Shown here piece by piece: positions 42,305-53,690 of a DNA stretch of 64,000 nt. Made by a program: the position numbers and the translations under genes. The DNA is from Larix kaempferi. Lineage: Eukaryota > Streptophyta > Pinopsida > Pinales > Pinaceae. Numbering within the stretch: position 1 is the stretch's first letter; the number at the start of each line of letters is the position of its first letter. The DNA is taken from contig BSBM01000106.1 of NCBI GenBank assembly GCA_027924585.1, positions 37,339,501-37,403,500 of the forward strand. Reading direction: 5' to 3'. The notes beneath the pieces are model-generated. The model had not been told where the DNA came from and ran no database searches. It saw only the letters and a list, made by a program, of their open reading frames with translations.

Positions 42305-44420
42305 ATGTCTGGAACACCAGTTGATCCACTATATACGTTAACCATAGGTCAGACATCCGCAGGACCCTTCTGCGGTAGTACCATCAACGGCAACAGCCAC
42401 CCCCTTGGGTATGCCCAACATGGGTAACACTCCACATTCAAGAATGCCTAACACAGGACCACCACCTGTCATGGGCATGCCCAACATGGGGGTCATACCC
42501 CCTTCGGTTTCCACAAACCCTATCCCAGGAATCCCTAGTACGATTCCTAACCCAAGTGTAACCCCTGTTGCACTTGGGAATGCTATCCCAGGAATCCCTA
42601 GTGCGATTCCTAACCCAAGTGTAACCCATGTTGCACTCGGTAGTGCTATACCAGGAATCCCTAGTGCGATTCCTAACCCAAGTGTAACCCAAGTTGCACT
42701 TGGGAGTGCTAACCCATATCAGGCCACACCTTTTGGAGGGCACATACCCTCCATACCTAGCGGCGCTACTGGACCCCTACACCATACCACAACGGCTAGG
42801 CAGGTCCCGGTTCCGGTCACCACATCCGCTAGTCTACCATACATGGCAAGTCTCAACCTGCCAGATTTAGCTAGGCTCACAAATGACCCCATCAGGCATG
42901 ATCCTGCTTGGCCCCATATGCCCACTAAGCTTCCCTCTGACATCCCTAAGTTTGAGGGAAAGGCCAGAGAAGACCCCCAGAACCACATCATGTCCTTCCA
43001 TTTATGGTGTTCCTCCAACTCCATAGTGGACGACTCTGTCCGCCTCCGTTTATTACAGCGCACCTTCACTGGCTCTGTAGCCAAATGGTATATCGAGCAA
43101 CCCCATGGGACACATTCCACATTTACCTCCCTTGCCTCGACCTTCCTGTAGTTCTTTCAGCTACCAGTCCGCTATGATGCGGGCGTCGAGATCCTACTGT
43201 CTTGCAGACAAAACACGGCCACGCATATCACTGACCATATTCATGATTGGCGGCGGCGCCGAAGCCTATGCAAGATCAAACTAGACGACCGAATCTTTTT
43301 AGACTGGTTCCTTAAATCCCTCCTCCCTCTCATTGCGAAGGATGTAGCATCTGAAATACCCCAGTCTGAGGAGGAGGCCATCCTTAAGGCCCAACAGTTT
43401 GATCTTATCTATGCCCAATCAGGTTACCTATACACCATCATACCTGACGCACCACGAGGTGACTCCGCACGCGGTGACACACCGGGGGCATCACATGCCG
43501 CTGATGGCATTATTGGCCAAATTACACCGCAAGCCAAACCTTTCAGTATGGTGAGCACCATGCCCGCCCCAGACCTTTCTAGGGCTACATCCAGTTCCGG
43601 AGCGACAACTTCTTATGATCCAACAAACCAGACCCATCATGTTCATGGACCCTCTTGTCCACAACATTGTTATGGCCAAGCGCCATCAGCATATGTACCC
43701 CCTACATACTATACTCACCCTACGGTACAAAACCCCATGCAGTTCCAACAACAGCCCATGCATTACCCACAACCGGTTGCACCGGCTAACCTCACACCTC
43801 CACCAGCTCAGGGGTACCAACAACCCCAGCAGGCAACTGGACCACCTCCAGCTCCACCTGCGTACTATCCACCGCAACCTGCTCCCGCACCTGCGGCTCC
43901 TCAGAATCCCCCTAACGCTCAAGGGCATGTGTACGCACAACAACATCAGCCCCAGTACCAAAATAACCAACGTAACCAGGGTGGGCAACCCAACCGCGGA
44001 AGAGGACGCAACCGTGGAAACAATCAAAACCGTAACCAAGCTCCACAACCTACCCATCCTCCGCAAGACAATAACGCGGCGCCCGCTCATCAAAATCCTG
44101 ATCGGCCACCTAAGCAACCCAAAAATGCTAATTTACGAACAAACCATCCTTGTTCCATTTGCGGTGTCTATGGCCACTATACCCACGCTTGCCCACATCT
44201 GGAGCGAGCTCGACAACTATGGACAAATGACGCCCATCGTCAAGGGCAGGCGGCTCCTCAGCCACCACCCAACCCCCCCACCACCCCCACAACAACCTTT
44301 GGTCCTCCAAAACCCTTTTCCAACACAGGGAGTGGTAAACACTCAGCCGTTAGCCCCCCAACAGGGCAACGTGCAACCACAACAAATAACTTATACGGCT
44401 CCGGACCAACCCATGTTTGA
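42305..44420 (+). pseudogene. Element C gag (capsid-like plus zinc knuckle), frameshifted and with an amber codon
   Basis: The start at ATG 42305 is chosen by alignment with E's gag ATG. The frame shifts near 42380 and stays in one frame to 44420 except for TAG at 43149-43151, where E has CAG. Order: Pro-rich repeats (three 21-residue units, 42516-42704); Gag capsid-like domain from about 42850 (LPDLARLTNDPIRHDP, DPQNHIMSFHLWCSS, FTGSVAKWYIEQP, DRIFLDWFLKSLLPLIAKDV); Pro/Gln-rich linker; canonical zinc knuckle CSICGVYGHYTHAC (44151-44192). The frame is lost in a C-run near 44275. The product would be the capsid/nucleocapsid of a retrotransposon particle, but this copy is broken. Confidence 0.85.
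42516..42704 (+). repeat. 63-bp coding minisatellite in C gag
   Basis: Three in-frame copies at 42516-42578, 42579-42641 and 42642-42704, each encoding 21 residues of the form (N/S)xIPGIPSxIPNPSVTxVALG. E has a single copy at the same place. Confidence 0.93.
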
Positions 44421-45375
44421 TTCAGGAACCCACCACTTATTGATGATGTCCACCGCTGACGTCAATATCCAAACCCGTCGGAATCAATACGGACCGACTT
44501 CTGAAGCCCCCCCCGCCGAAAAGGATACTAATGCTAATCCCACTGATCAGACATTGCGTATACCTCAGGTTCCACTTGATGGCGCTTCTAAAGCACCTCG
44601 CTTCCCCCTTCGCCGAATCAACAACAACCCCAATGCACGGGCTGCGTCCAATTACAACATTGTAGATGACTTAGCTCAATCTCCCGCAGCCATGTCTGCG
44701 TTAGAAGTCTTAAAAACCTGTCCTACTCAGCGCAAGACTTTACTTTCCGCCATTGGGGCGATTGACCCAAATGATTCGAACTTGATGACCTTTGATTTAG
44801 ACCAATCTGAACCACGACTGCCTTCTACCATAGCATTCCAAGTTTCCGTTTCTGTTCGGAATCTTGTCATCCATCGGTGCATTATCGATGAAGGGGCCTC
44901 CACATGCGTCATGTCCACATTTGTTTGGCAGAAGTTGGGATCCCCTACTCTCCAGCAGTCCACCACTGCATTACGAGCTTATGACGGCCGTTCGGCTCAA
45001 CCCCTAGGTCTTTTAGCCAATGTCCCTGTCCAGCTGGCGGGTAAAACCGTGCTCATTGACATTGAGGTCATCAATGCCCCACTAGACTATAACCTTTTAC
45101 TTGGTCGCAACTACATGTACGCCATGAAAGCGGTTGCCTCATCCGTTTTTCGTACCATGATGTTCCCCCATGAGGGATGCGTGGTCAAGGTCGACCAGCT
45201 CACCTATTACGATCCCAAGGCCCCTACCACACCTAAAAATGGTCTCACCATGGTTGAACAACCTGTTTGTGGTGCAACTACCTCATTCATTTCCTCAGTA
45301 GGACCCAGACTTTACTCCGAGGCGTCGATAACCTCTACATTCCAGGCCATTCCACCACCGTCACCGGAGACCTAG
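44285..45375 (+). pseudogene. Element C retropepsin-like protease region
   Basis: Lies in the +1 frame relative to gag, after an indel in the C-run near 44275; in E the same linker is in gag's frame. The domain spans about 44820-45230: FQVSVSVRNLVIHRC, IIDEGASTCVMS (DEGA at 44887-44898), VLIDIEVINAPLDYNLLLGR, AVASSVFRTMMFPHEG. This is the aspartic-protease fold of plant Tat-like polyproteins but with D-E-G in place of D-S/T-G, as in A and B. It ends at TAG 45373-45375, after which the same frame continues into the next module. Catalytic competence is doubtful. Confidence 0.8.
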
Positions 45376-46590
45376 GTCGCTAACCTCTGCACTCTTTCAC
45401 AAACACCCGGTAATCAACCCTCCTTGTTACCCAAACCACCATTGGTCCCTAGTCACATCGGTGTTACACCTATCCACACAATCCCCTTTCTATTTCCTCC
45501 TTCGGGTGTAGTAAGCGCCCCGGTTATGGCTACCCTTAGTCTCCCCGGGTTAACATTGGGATTACCCGTGTGGTATATTACGCCTCCCGTTCCTCCACCG
45601 ACACCAAATGTCATCCTACAACTGGTGCAACCCATTGTTACTTCTACCCAACCACCTCCCGGTATCACGACTCCTTCGTCGTCGACGAATCCCCCTCCAT
45701 TCGTCAGGCCCACTGGGGGCAGAGGCCCACAACCATACACTGCGGTTCCCCCACCCAAGGCAGTTAAACCTCCCCCCATATTTCGTGCTCCTCCAAAATG
45801 CTCGCTGTGTGATGAGTTAGGCCATCCAACCCATCAGTTCCCACAGTTACCTGCATTGCAGGAACACATGCAAATGTTGGACGACGACCCCAACATCCCG
45901 GTGGTCAAACTAGATCCAAACCCTATGCCTCGTGATAAATCACTGCGTACCAACCACCCATGTGCGATATGCGGTATTTATGGCCACTACTCGCATAACT
46001 GTCCTGACATCCCAGACTACAGAGCAGCTCTCTACGAGATGAACAATTTGGACCTAGAGACGGCACCCTCTACTATCGAGGAGATCTACCCTCCCGCATC
46101 ATCCTCATCCGGAGAGATTAACACCATCTATATGATCTCTTCGACTACCACTACCTCATCACTCGATTTGACCACTCAAAGGTCCCGCAATGATGAAGAG
46201 GTTCTCGAGACTCCTACTACCTTTGATTATCCCGGGGAAGACATGCACCATCGTCCATACTTCCTCCTGGAAGAGACTTCATCCACCACCGCTACCCAAT
46301 CCGCGGTTGAGTCCAAGGATTTCCTTCCTACTAAAATCGACTGGTTAACGGATCCCATGGCCGATATTTCTCCCGTCATGCACATTGACATCTCTGACCT
46401 ACTTGGTGCCCTTCATACCATCACATTAGGAACCTCCCACAGTGAGCATGAGATCGGAGAATACCAACAACTGTTCCAAGAATTCACTGATGTCTTTACT
46501 TGGTCAGATACCGAAATGCCTGGCCTTGACCCCGCCATTTATATGATCTCCACTGGATACCCCTCTGTCCGGTCGGCCCCCTTCCATTGA
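45376..46590 (+). pseudogene. Element C zinc-knuckle module and truncated RT start
   Basis: Continues in the protease frame after an amber codon. The PVMATLSLPGL motif (about 45522) is shared with A, B and E. It is followed by a knuckle with its last Cys changed (CSLCDELGHPTHQF, from 45799) and a canonical knuckle CAICGIYGHYSHNC (45961). Near 46456-46545 the RT entry LFQEFTDVFTWSDTEMPGLDPAI appears, then coding similarity stops and the frame runs 45 bp into non-coding sequence (IYMISTGYPSVRS). Everything after the first residues of RT has been deleted. Confidence 0.78.
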
Positions 46591-49395
46591 TCCCTTTGAC
46601 ACACAGGTTGAACCCTTTCAAATCAACCAGGAAACCACATGTCCACAACATGGGGGCATGCCCAAAACCTTGCCTACTCATCATCACCGTGATCCTCGTC
46701 GGAGATACTGGGGGCATCCACCCCACAAAGGGAATCCCCCATCATCATATCATCACTTCAGTATGCCACCACGACCCACAGCCTCATGGTATAACACCCC
46801 GCCAGCAGTTGCTCAATGCCCTATTGATCTCTCTATGAGACAACATCTGCACCACATTGACACCTCTGAGTTAGGGGGCATAATAGATTACCTCGACCCC
46901 GGGATAGGGGGCATGATCAATCATTTTGAACCTTCCCCATCATCTCTATCTCAACACCTCAATGAGCCCATCGTTCAAACCAACACATATGTGATCCACA
47001 ATCACAAACCCCATGCACATAGCATGGGGGCAGGTCATTAACCCTGCTCACTTTTTCATATTCGTGATCTCAACCATTTTTGAGGTCACATGTCACTTGT
47101 ATATTTCAGTTGATTTGATACACCTAGTATTTTGCCCCCACGGGTCATCATTTCTCCCCACCACTGCATCCTTCGCTTGGTGGGATCACCTTTATTTGTA
47201 GCAATTTTTTAACCTAGTTCTTTCCTTTAACCATTCCGGAGTCCTTATGACCTCCGTTTTTCGCACCATTTGCACTGTCGGTTTCATTTTTCCGAGCCCG
47301 TGATGATGCTTGAGATCATTTCTCGCTCTCACGCCCAGATTTTTTGGGCATTTTTTACCATGCCCCCTCGTCGCCTCAGCTTGCGTGCCACATCGGCCGT
47401 TATCCATTTTCGACGAGTTTTATATCGCCGGATTCAATTTTCCGCGCTCGTGACGATGATAGAGATCATTTCTCGCTCTCACGCCTAGATTTTTTGGGCA
47501 TTTTTTTCCATGCCCCCCTCGTCACCTCGGTTTGCGTGCCACATCGGCCGTTCCCTGTTTTCGATGTGCCTTATATCACCGGATTCAGTTTTCCGCGCTC
47601 GTGATGATGCTTGAGAACATTCCTCGCTGTCACGTCCTGATTTTCAGGGCATTTTTTCTGCCCCCCACATAACCTCGGTTTGCGTTCCACACCGGCCATT
47701 CTCCGTTTCCGACAATCCTTATGTCGCCGGATCCAGTTTTCCGCGCTGATGACGATGCTTGAGACCTTTCCTCGCCCTCATCAATCCATTTTTGTTCGGT
47801 ATAATTTTATCCCTTTTTCGGGCCGAGCAACCCCTCTTTACGAAAAAGGCACTTAGGGAGTTTCTGTTAAGCTCTTTTCTGACTCCTAAAACAATGAAAA
47901 GATCGCCGAGCTATCTTGCTTCCTTTCATGCTCGCTAAACGTATCTGAAAGGGCGTCTACCTGATATAAGTTTACCCCTTTTTCCGGACCTCGTAGACTA
48001 ATTACGAAAAAGGTATACTCTAGTCACATCGGCTAGAAGAGTTCTCCATTCGCATCATTTTATGCTTTTTCGGGCCTTGGAGACTAAACTTACGAAAAAG
48101 AAACACCAACAGAGTCCACTTACCGTTTTCAGACTCTCTAAACATGAAAGCAACCATGAGCATGCGCCGTCCTGGGCTCACAAAATCCACAGGACCGTAC
48201 CATTTCAGAGCACACTTTTATCCCTTCTTGGAGCTCATTAAAACTACGAAGAAGGAAGAATGGTGCCTCTTGGCGCTACAACACATCATGTCTACTCACA
48301 TAGCAACTTCCCCATTTTGGTCGCCTTTGTTCAGAGTATTCTGCAGTATGTCACCCTGAAACTCCCTCGACAGCTATCATCAGCTCGTCCTCCCCCCCAG
48401 AGTCAATATATACCATTCAGTCAAAGCAATGATCCCCACACCTACAAGTCAGTTCCCTACGCTGCCAGGTCAACCATGTCATCATGCTCTGAACAAAGGA
48501 AGTTTGATTCTACCCATTTTTTTTGGACCCAGTTATTTCCCTTCCCCACAAGTATGTCAGTCCTACCATCAGTACTACATCACTTCAGTTCTACACCTCG
48601 TACTCCTATCAAGGAAACATCATTGCCTTGTTAGTTGCTGGTCTCCCTCTGTCGACGACAACCACATTGATTCCAGAGGATAGACCTAGAGGTCCCTGTG
48701 TCTTGGATTCATTACCATTTATGATGAGTGCCTACGAATCATTTCGAGAGGAATCCTCAGTGCCTCTCCGAATGGTTGTTTCTCACATGCTCGACTTCAA
48801 CACCTTGATCGCATCGTTGAGACTCGCACAGGGTATTGGTCCGTTCAGTTATTAGTCGAAGACCCCGGATACCTCCTGACTCCTCCACATTTGAGAGTCT
48901 ACCTATGGATACAACCAGTTACATTTTTTCTATAGATATCCGGGTTGCGTATGGCGACAGTATTCCACATGGCTCATAGTCATTGAGTCCATACAGATGT
49001 TGGACACCTTCAGTTTCAGCAATTCAATAGTTATTCCAATGTATCAGTTATTGAGATCACCCATGATCATGAGTATATCCCACAATAATGTCCCCTATGG
49101 ACCATTATGATGTACCAGTATATTTCTTTACGTATTAGATCCCCCTTCTTGGGACTAATTGTTTTGTATATGTCTTGATACGAGCATGGGAATGCCCGCC
49201 TCGTCCTTTATCAGAGATTATACCTCATTCATATTGAGGCCATGTAATATTTTTTGTTTTTGCAGCTTCCAAGGGCCGTGGCTCCAGTCTCCAACCGGTC
49301 TCTTCTCTCCCCTAAACCCCAGAAAAAGGACAAAAGAACTATGATGTCTATCGGCCATACGATGAGCTCCTGCCCTCACACATCACGGGGCAATC
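46591..49395 (+). other. Element C 3' non-coding region
   Basis: No coding sequence. It begins with five (t)gggggca(t) tracts (46651, 46709, about 46873, 46905, 47024), continues with the 150-bp tandem array (47286-47790), then a section (47870-48130) that resembles the 3' region of family 1 (35190-35420). It ends cacggggcaatc before the LTR, a weak polypurine tract. E's 50734-53690 is the inverted counterpart. Confidence 0.7.
47286..47790 (+). repeat. 150-bp tandem array in C's 3' region
   Basis: The anchor tccgcgctcgtga(t/c)gatgcttgaga recurs at 47291, 47441, 47592 and 47740, a spacing of 150, 151 and about 149 bp. Each unit also carries ctcgctctcacgcc, a t-rich gattttttgggcat and ccacatcggccgtt. 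Confidence 0.88.
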
Positions 49396-50122
49396 TGTTA
49401 ACACCCAAAAAGTGCTCACTAGCTCATTTCCCTATTCACATGACCCATTTGTCCACTTTTTCACCATCTGAGCCTCCGAAACCAACAAAAGGTCACCAAA
49501 AGACCTTAGTACACCCCTTTTTCCATTAAAAAAGATTATTTTTTCCAAGAAAATCATAAAAAACCCTCAAAAAGGGTCCAAATTCCCAAAAATATTAAAA
49601 AGGGAATTAAAATATTATTTTTATTCAAAAAAGGAAAAAGGAGGGAAAAGTACCTAAACCATGTTGGTCAATACCATTTGGTTTCCACAAAACCACAAAT
49701 GGTATTCCTCACCACCAAAACCTATAAAAAGGTGGTAGGGGCTCCTCATTTCAGATCCTTCCATTATCTCATCCTTATGCTGCTGAAATCTCCCCTGAGC
49801 ACTTTTAGCCATTGAAGCAACCTTGGAGAAAGAGACCTATTGGAGTTTGGAGCTACTCATCTTGGGAGTTGCTCAACATCAACCTTCACCATTGAAGGTA
49901 ATATCGCAAGCACTTGCTTTCCCCCCACTTTTCAATACAAAAATTATTTCTTATGTTTCTTGTTCTTGATTTTTGAAATATTTAAATTATTTGCTTAGAT
50001 TCTTGCTTAGATCCATGAAAAGTATTGTTTATTTAGTTTATTGTTTTTATTTCTATTGAAACTGCTGCTACTAGTTAGCAGGTGCCCATAGCACTAAGCT
50101 TGGTTGCAAAACCGAGCCAACA
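49396..50122 (+). repeat. Element C 3' LTR (727 bp)
   Basis: Near-identical to 39501-40227. It is followed by the acatt duplication and the resumption of E's LTR. Confidence 0.93.
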
Positions 50123-50733
50123 ACATTAATCATGGATCTATGTGAAATAGATAAGCAAACAATGGAAATATTATCGAAAGCAAAACAATTGACAATATGT
50201 AAAAAATGATTTTGTATTAAGAATAGGGGAAAGCAAGTGCTTGCAATGGTGATACCTCCAAGTGGTGAAGATTGTCGAGTAGCTCCAAGGGTGAGAAGCT
50301 CCAAGGGTGAGCAGCTCCAAGCTCCAAAGGTCTCTTCTCCAAGATAGCTACAATAGTCAAAAGCTCATGAGAGATTTTGACAGCATGAGGATAGGATGAT
50401 GGATGGATGGAAAGTGAGGAGCCCCTACCACCTTTTTATAGTTTTTGGTGGTGGGGAATACCATTATGGTTTTGAGGAAACCAATGGTATTGACCAACAT
50501 GGTTTAGGTGCCTTTTCCCTCCTTTTTCTTTTTTTTTATATTTTTAATATTTTTATTCCCTTTTTAATATTTTTGGGAATTCTGAACCCTTTTTGAGGGT
50601 TTTTTATACTTTTTGAGGAAAAATATTCATTTTGAGTGGAAAAAGGGGTGTATTAAGGTCTTTTGGTGACCTTTTGACAAATGGGTCATGTGAATAAGGA
50701 AATGAGCTAGTGAGCACTTTTTGGGTGTTAACA
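50123..50733 (-). repeat. Element E 3' LTR, inner piece
   Basis: Starts with the duplicated acatt, continues E's LTR (attaatcatggatctatgtg, as at 60593) and ends ...GTGTTAACA. It lacks about 30 bp present in the 5' LTR (after ccttttga). The adjacent interior on the - strand ends aaggggcaatc. Confidence 0.86.
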
Positions 50734-53690
50734 GATTGCCCCTTGATGTGTGAGGGCAGGAGCTCATCGTATGGCCGATAGACATCATAGTTCTTTTGTC
50801 TTTTTCTGGGGTTTGGGGAAGAGAAGAGACCGATTGGAGACTGGATCCACGGCCCTTGGAAGCTGCAAAATAAACAATATTACATGGCCTCAATATGACT
50901 GAGGAATAATCTTTGATAATGGACGAGGTGAGCATACCCATGTTCGTATCAAGACATATACATAACAATTAGTCCCAAGAAGGGGGACCTGAAAAATACA
51001 TAAAGAATCTACTGGTACATCATAATGGTCCGGAGGGGACATTATTTTGGGATGTACTCATGATCATAACATGTCTGATCTCAATAACTGATACAATGGA
51101 ATAAAGCGTCAACCGTTCTGAATAAGGTCTCAGAAGGGTTGATGAATTGCTGAAACTGAAGGTGTCCAACATCTGTAGGGACTCAATGACTGTGAGCCAT
51201 CTCTGGGAAGTACATGTAACTGTATACTCGAGGGAGTATAAAACCGGGGTGCATCGGAATACTGTTGCCATGCGCAACCCGGATATCTATAGAAAAAATG
51301 TAATTGGTTGTATCCATAGGTAGACTCTCAAATGTGGAAGAGTCGGGTGGTATCCGGGGTCTTGAACAAATAACTGAACGGACCAATACCCTATGAGAGT
51401 CTCAATGATGCGATCAAGGTGTTGAAGTCGAGCATGTGAGAAAAAACCATTTGGAAAGGCACCGAGGACTCTTCTCGAAATGGTTAGTAGGAACTCATCA
51501 TAAATGGTGATGAGTCCAAGACACAGGGACCTCTAGGTCTATCCTCTGGAATAAATTTGGTTGTCGTCGACAGAGGGAGACCAGCAACTAACAAGGCAAT
51601 GATGTTTCCTTGATAGGAGCACGAGGTGTAGAACTGAAGTGTGGTAGTATTGATGGTAGGACTGACATACTTGTGGGGATGGGAAGTAACTGGGGTGATA
51701 GAGTGGGTAGACTCAAACTTCCTTTGTTCAGAGCATGATGACATGGTTGACCTGGAAGCGTAGGGAACTGACTTGTAGGTGCGGGGATCATAGCTTTTAG
51801 GGACTGAAGGGTATGTGTTGACTCTGGGGGATCAAGTTGATGGGTGCTGTTGAGGGATTCTTAGGGTGACATACTGCAGAATACTTTGAACAAAGGCGAC
51901 AAAAAATGGGGAAGCTGCCGTATGAGTAGACGTGATTTGTTCTGGCGCTGAGAAGCACCATTGGGTCCTTTTTCATAGTTTTAATGAGCTCCAAGAAGTG
52001 ATAAAAGCATGCTCTGAAATGGTATTGTCCTGTGGATTTTGTGAGCCCAGGACTGTTCGTGCTCATGGGTGCTTTCATTTTAAAAAGTCTGAAAACGATA
52101 AGAAGACTCTGCAATGGTTGTGAGTACCGTCCTGTGGGTTTTTACGAGCCCAGGATGGTGATTGCTCGTGGTCGCTTTCATGTTTAGGGAGTCTGAAAGC
52201 GATAGGTGGACTCCATTGGTGTTCTTTTTCGTAAGTTAGTCTCTAAGTCCTGAAAAAACATAAAATAATGCAAATGGAGAACTCTTCTAGCCGATGTGAC
52301 TAGAGTATTCCTTTTTCGTAATTAGTCTACAAGGTCCGGAAAAGGGGTAAACTTATACCAAGTAGACACCCTTTCAGATACATTTAGCAAGCATGAAAGG
52401 AAGCAAGGTTGCTCGGTGATCTTTTAATTGTTTTAGGAGTTAGAAAAGAGCTTAACAGAAACTCCCTATGTGCCTTTTTCGTAAAAGGTATTTCTCGGCC
52501 CGAAAAATGGGTAAAATTATACCAAACAAAAAGGGATTGATGAGAGCGAGAAAAGGTCTCAAGCATCATCATGAGTGCGGAATACTAGATCCGGTGACAT
52601 AAAGATTGTCAAAAAGGGGCAACGACCAATGTGGCACATAAACCGAGGCGATGAGGGGGCATGGAAAAAATGCCCAAAAAATTTGGAGGTGAGAGCGAGA
52701 AATGATCTCAAGCATCATCACGAGCGCGGAAAACTGAATTCGACGATATAAGACTTGTCAAAAATGAACGACGGCCGATGTGGCACGCAAACCGAGGCAA
52801 CGAGGGGGCATGGTAAAAAATGCCCAAAAAATATGGGCGTGAGAGCGAGAAATGATCTCAAGTGTCATCACGAGCGTGGAAAACTGAATCCAGCTATATA
52901 AGACTCGTAAAAAATGGAGGACGACCGATGTGGCACGCAAAATGAGGCGATAAGTGGCATTTTGAAAAAATGCCTAAAAATTATGGGTGTGAGAGCAAGA
53001 AATTCTCTCAAGCATCATCACGGGCATGGAAATATGAATCCTGCGGTGCAAATGGTGCGAAAAATGGAGGTCATAAGGACTTTGGAATGGTCAAAAGAAA
53101 TAACTAGGTTAAAAAATGGCTACAAATGAAGGTGACCGCACCAAACCAAGGATGTAGTGGTGGGGAGAAATGATGACCCGCGGGGGCGAAATACTATGTG
53201 TATCAAATCAACTCAAATATACAAGTGACACGTGACCTCAAAAATGGTTGAGATCACGAATGTGGAAAAGTGAGCAGGGTTAATGACCTGCCCCCATATG
53301 ATGTGCACGGGGTTTGTGATTATGGATCATATATGTGTTGGTTTGAACGAAGGGCTCATTGAGGTGTTGAGATAGAGGTGATGGGGTAGGGTCAAAATGA
53401 TTGATCATGCCCCCTATCCCAGGTTCGAGGTAATCCATTATGTCTCCGAACTCAGAGGTGTCAATGCGTTGTAGATGTTGTCTTAGAGAGGGATCAAGAG
53501 GGCATTGACCAACTACTGGAGGGGGGGGTGTACCATGAAGCTGTGGGTTGTGGTGGCATACTGAAGTGATGATATGATGATGGGGATTCCCCTTGTGGGG
53601 TGGATGCCCCCAGTATCTCCGACGAGAATCACGATGATGATGAGTAGGCAAGGTTTTGGGCCTGCCCCCATGTTGTGGACATATGGTTTC
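50734..53690 (-). other. Element E 3' non-coding region
   Basis: Inverted, diverged counterpart of C's 46591-49395. It contains tandem units of about 150 bp (52550-53100; cgagcgcggaaaactgaat recurs near 52720 and 52872) and (t)gggggca(t) motifs on the - strand (near 53290, 53410, 53610, 53670). No coding sequence. Confidence 0.7.

Larger units (their letters stand above)
39501..50122 (+). mobile_element. Element C: family 2 non-autonomous Gag-protease retrotransposon
   Basis: Complete 10,622-bp element on the + strand: 727-bp LTRs (39501-40227, 49396-50122), PBS, CpG-rich leader repeats, gag, protease, zinc-knuckle module, the first residues of RT, then a 2.8-kb non-coding 3' region. It is flanked by the 5-bp duplication acatt (39496-39500, 50123-50127), and E's LTR continues on both sides. 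The LTRs differ at only a handful of positions (for example tttatta versus tttctta), so it is young, yet its gag has a frameshift and an amber codon. Pol is truncated right after the RT start. Confidence 0.92.

Noticed and set aside
43615-44280. First third of the long +1 frame ORF overlapping C gag
   Set aside because: Low-complexity shadow of the Pro/Gln-rich gag linker. Only the part after about 44285 corresponds to real protease coding sequence.
47192-49529. ORFs of 60-124 residues in C's 3' region
   Set aside because: Frames run through tandem repeats and into the 3' LTR; no domain, and E's counterpart does not keep them.
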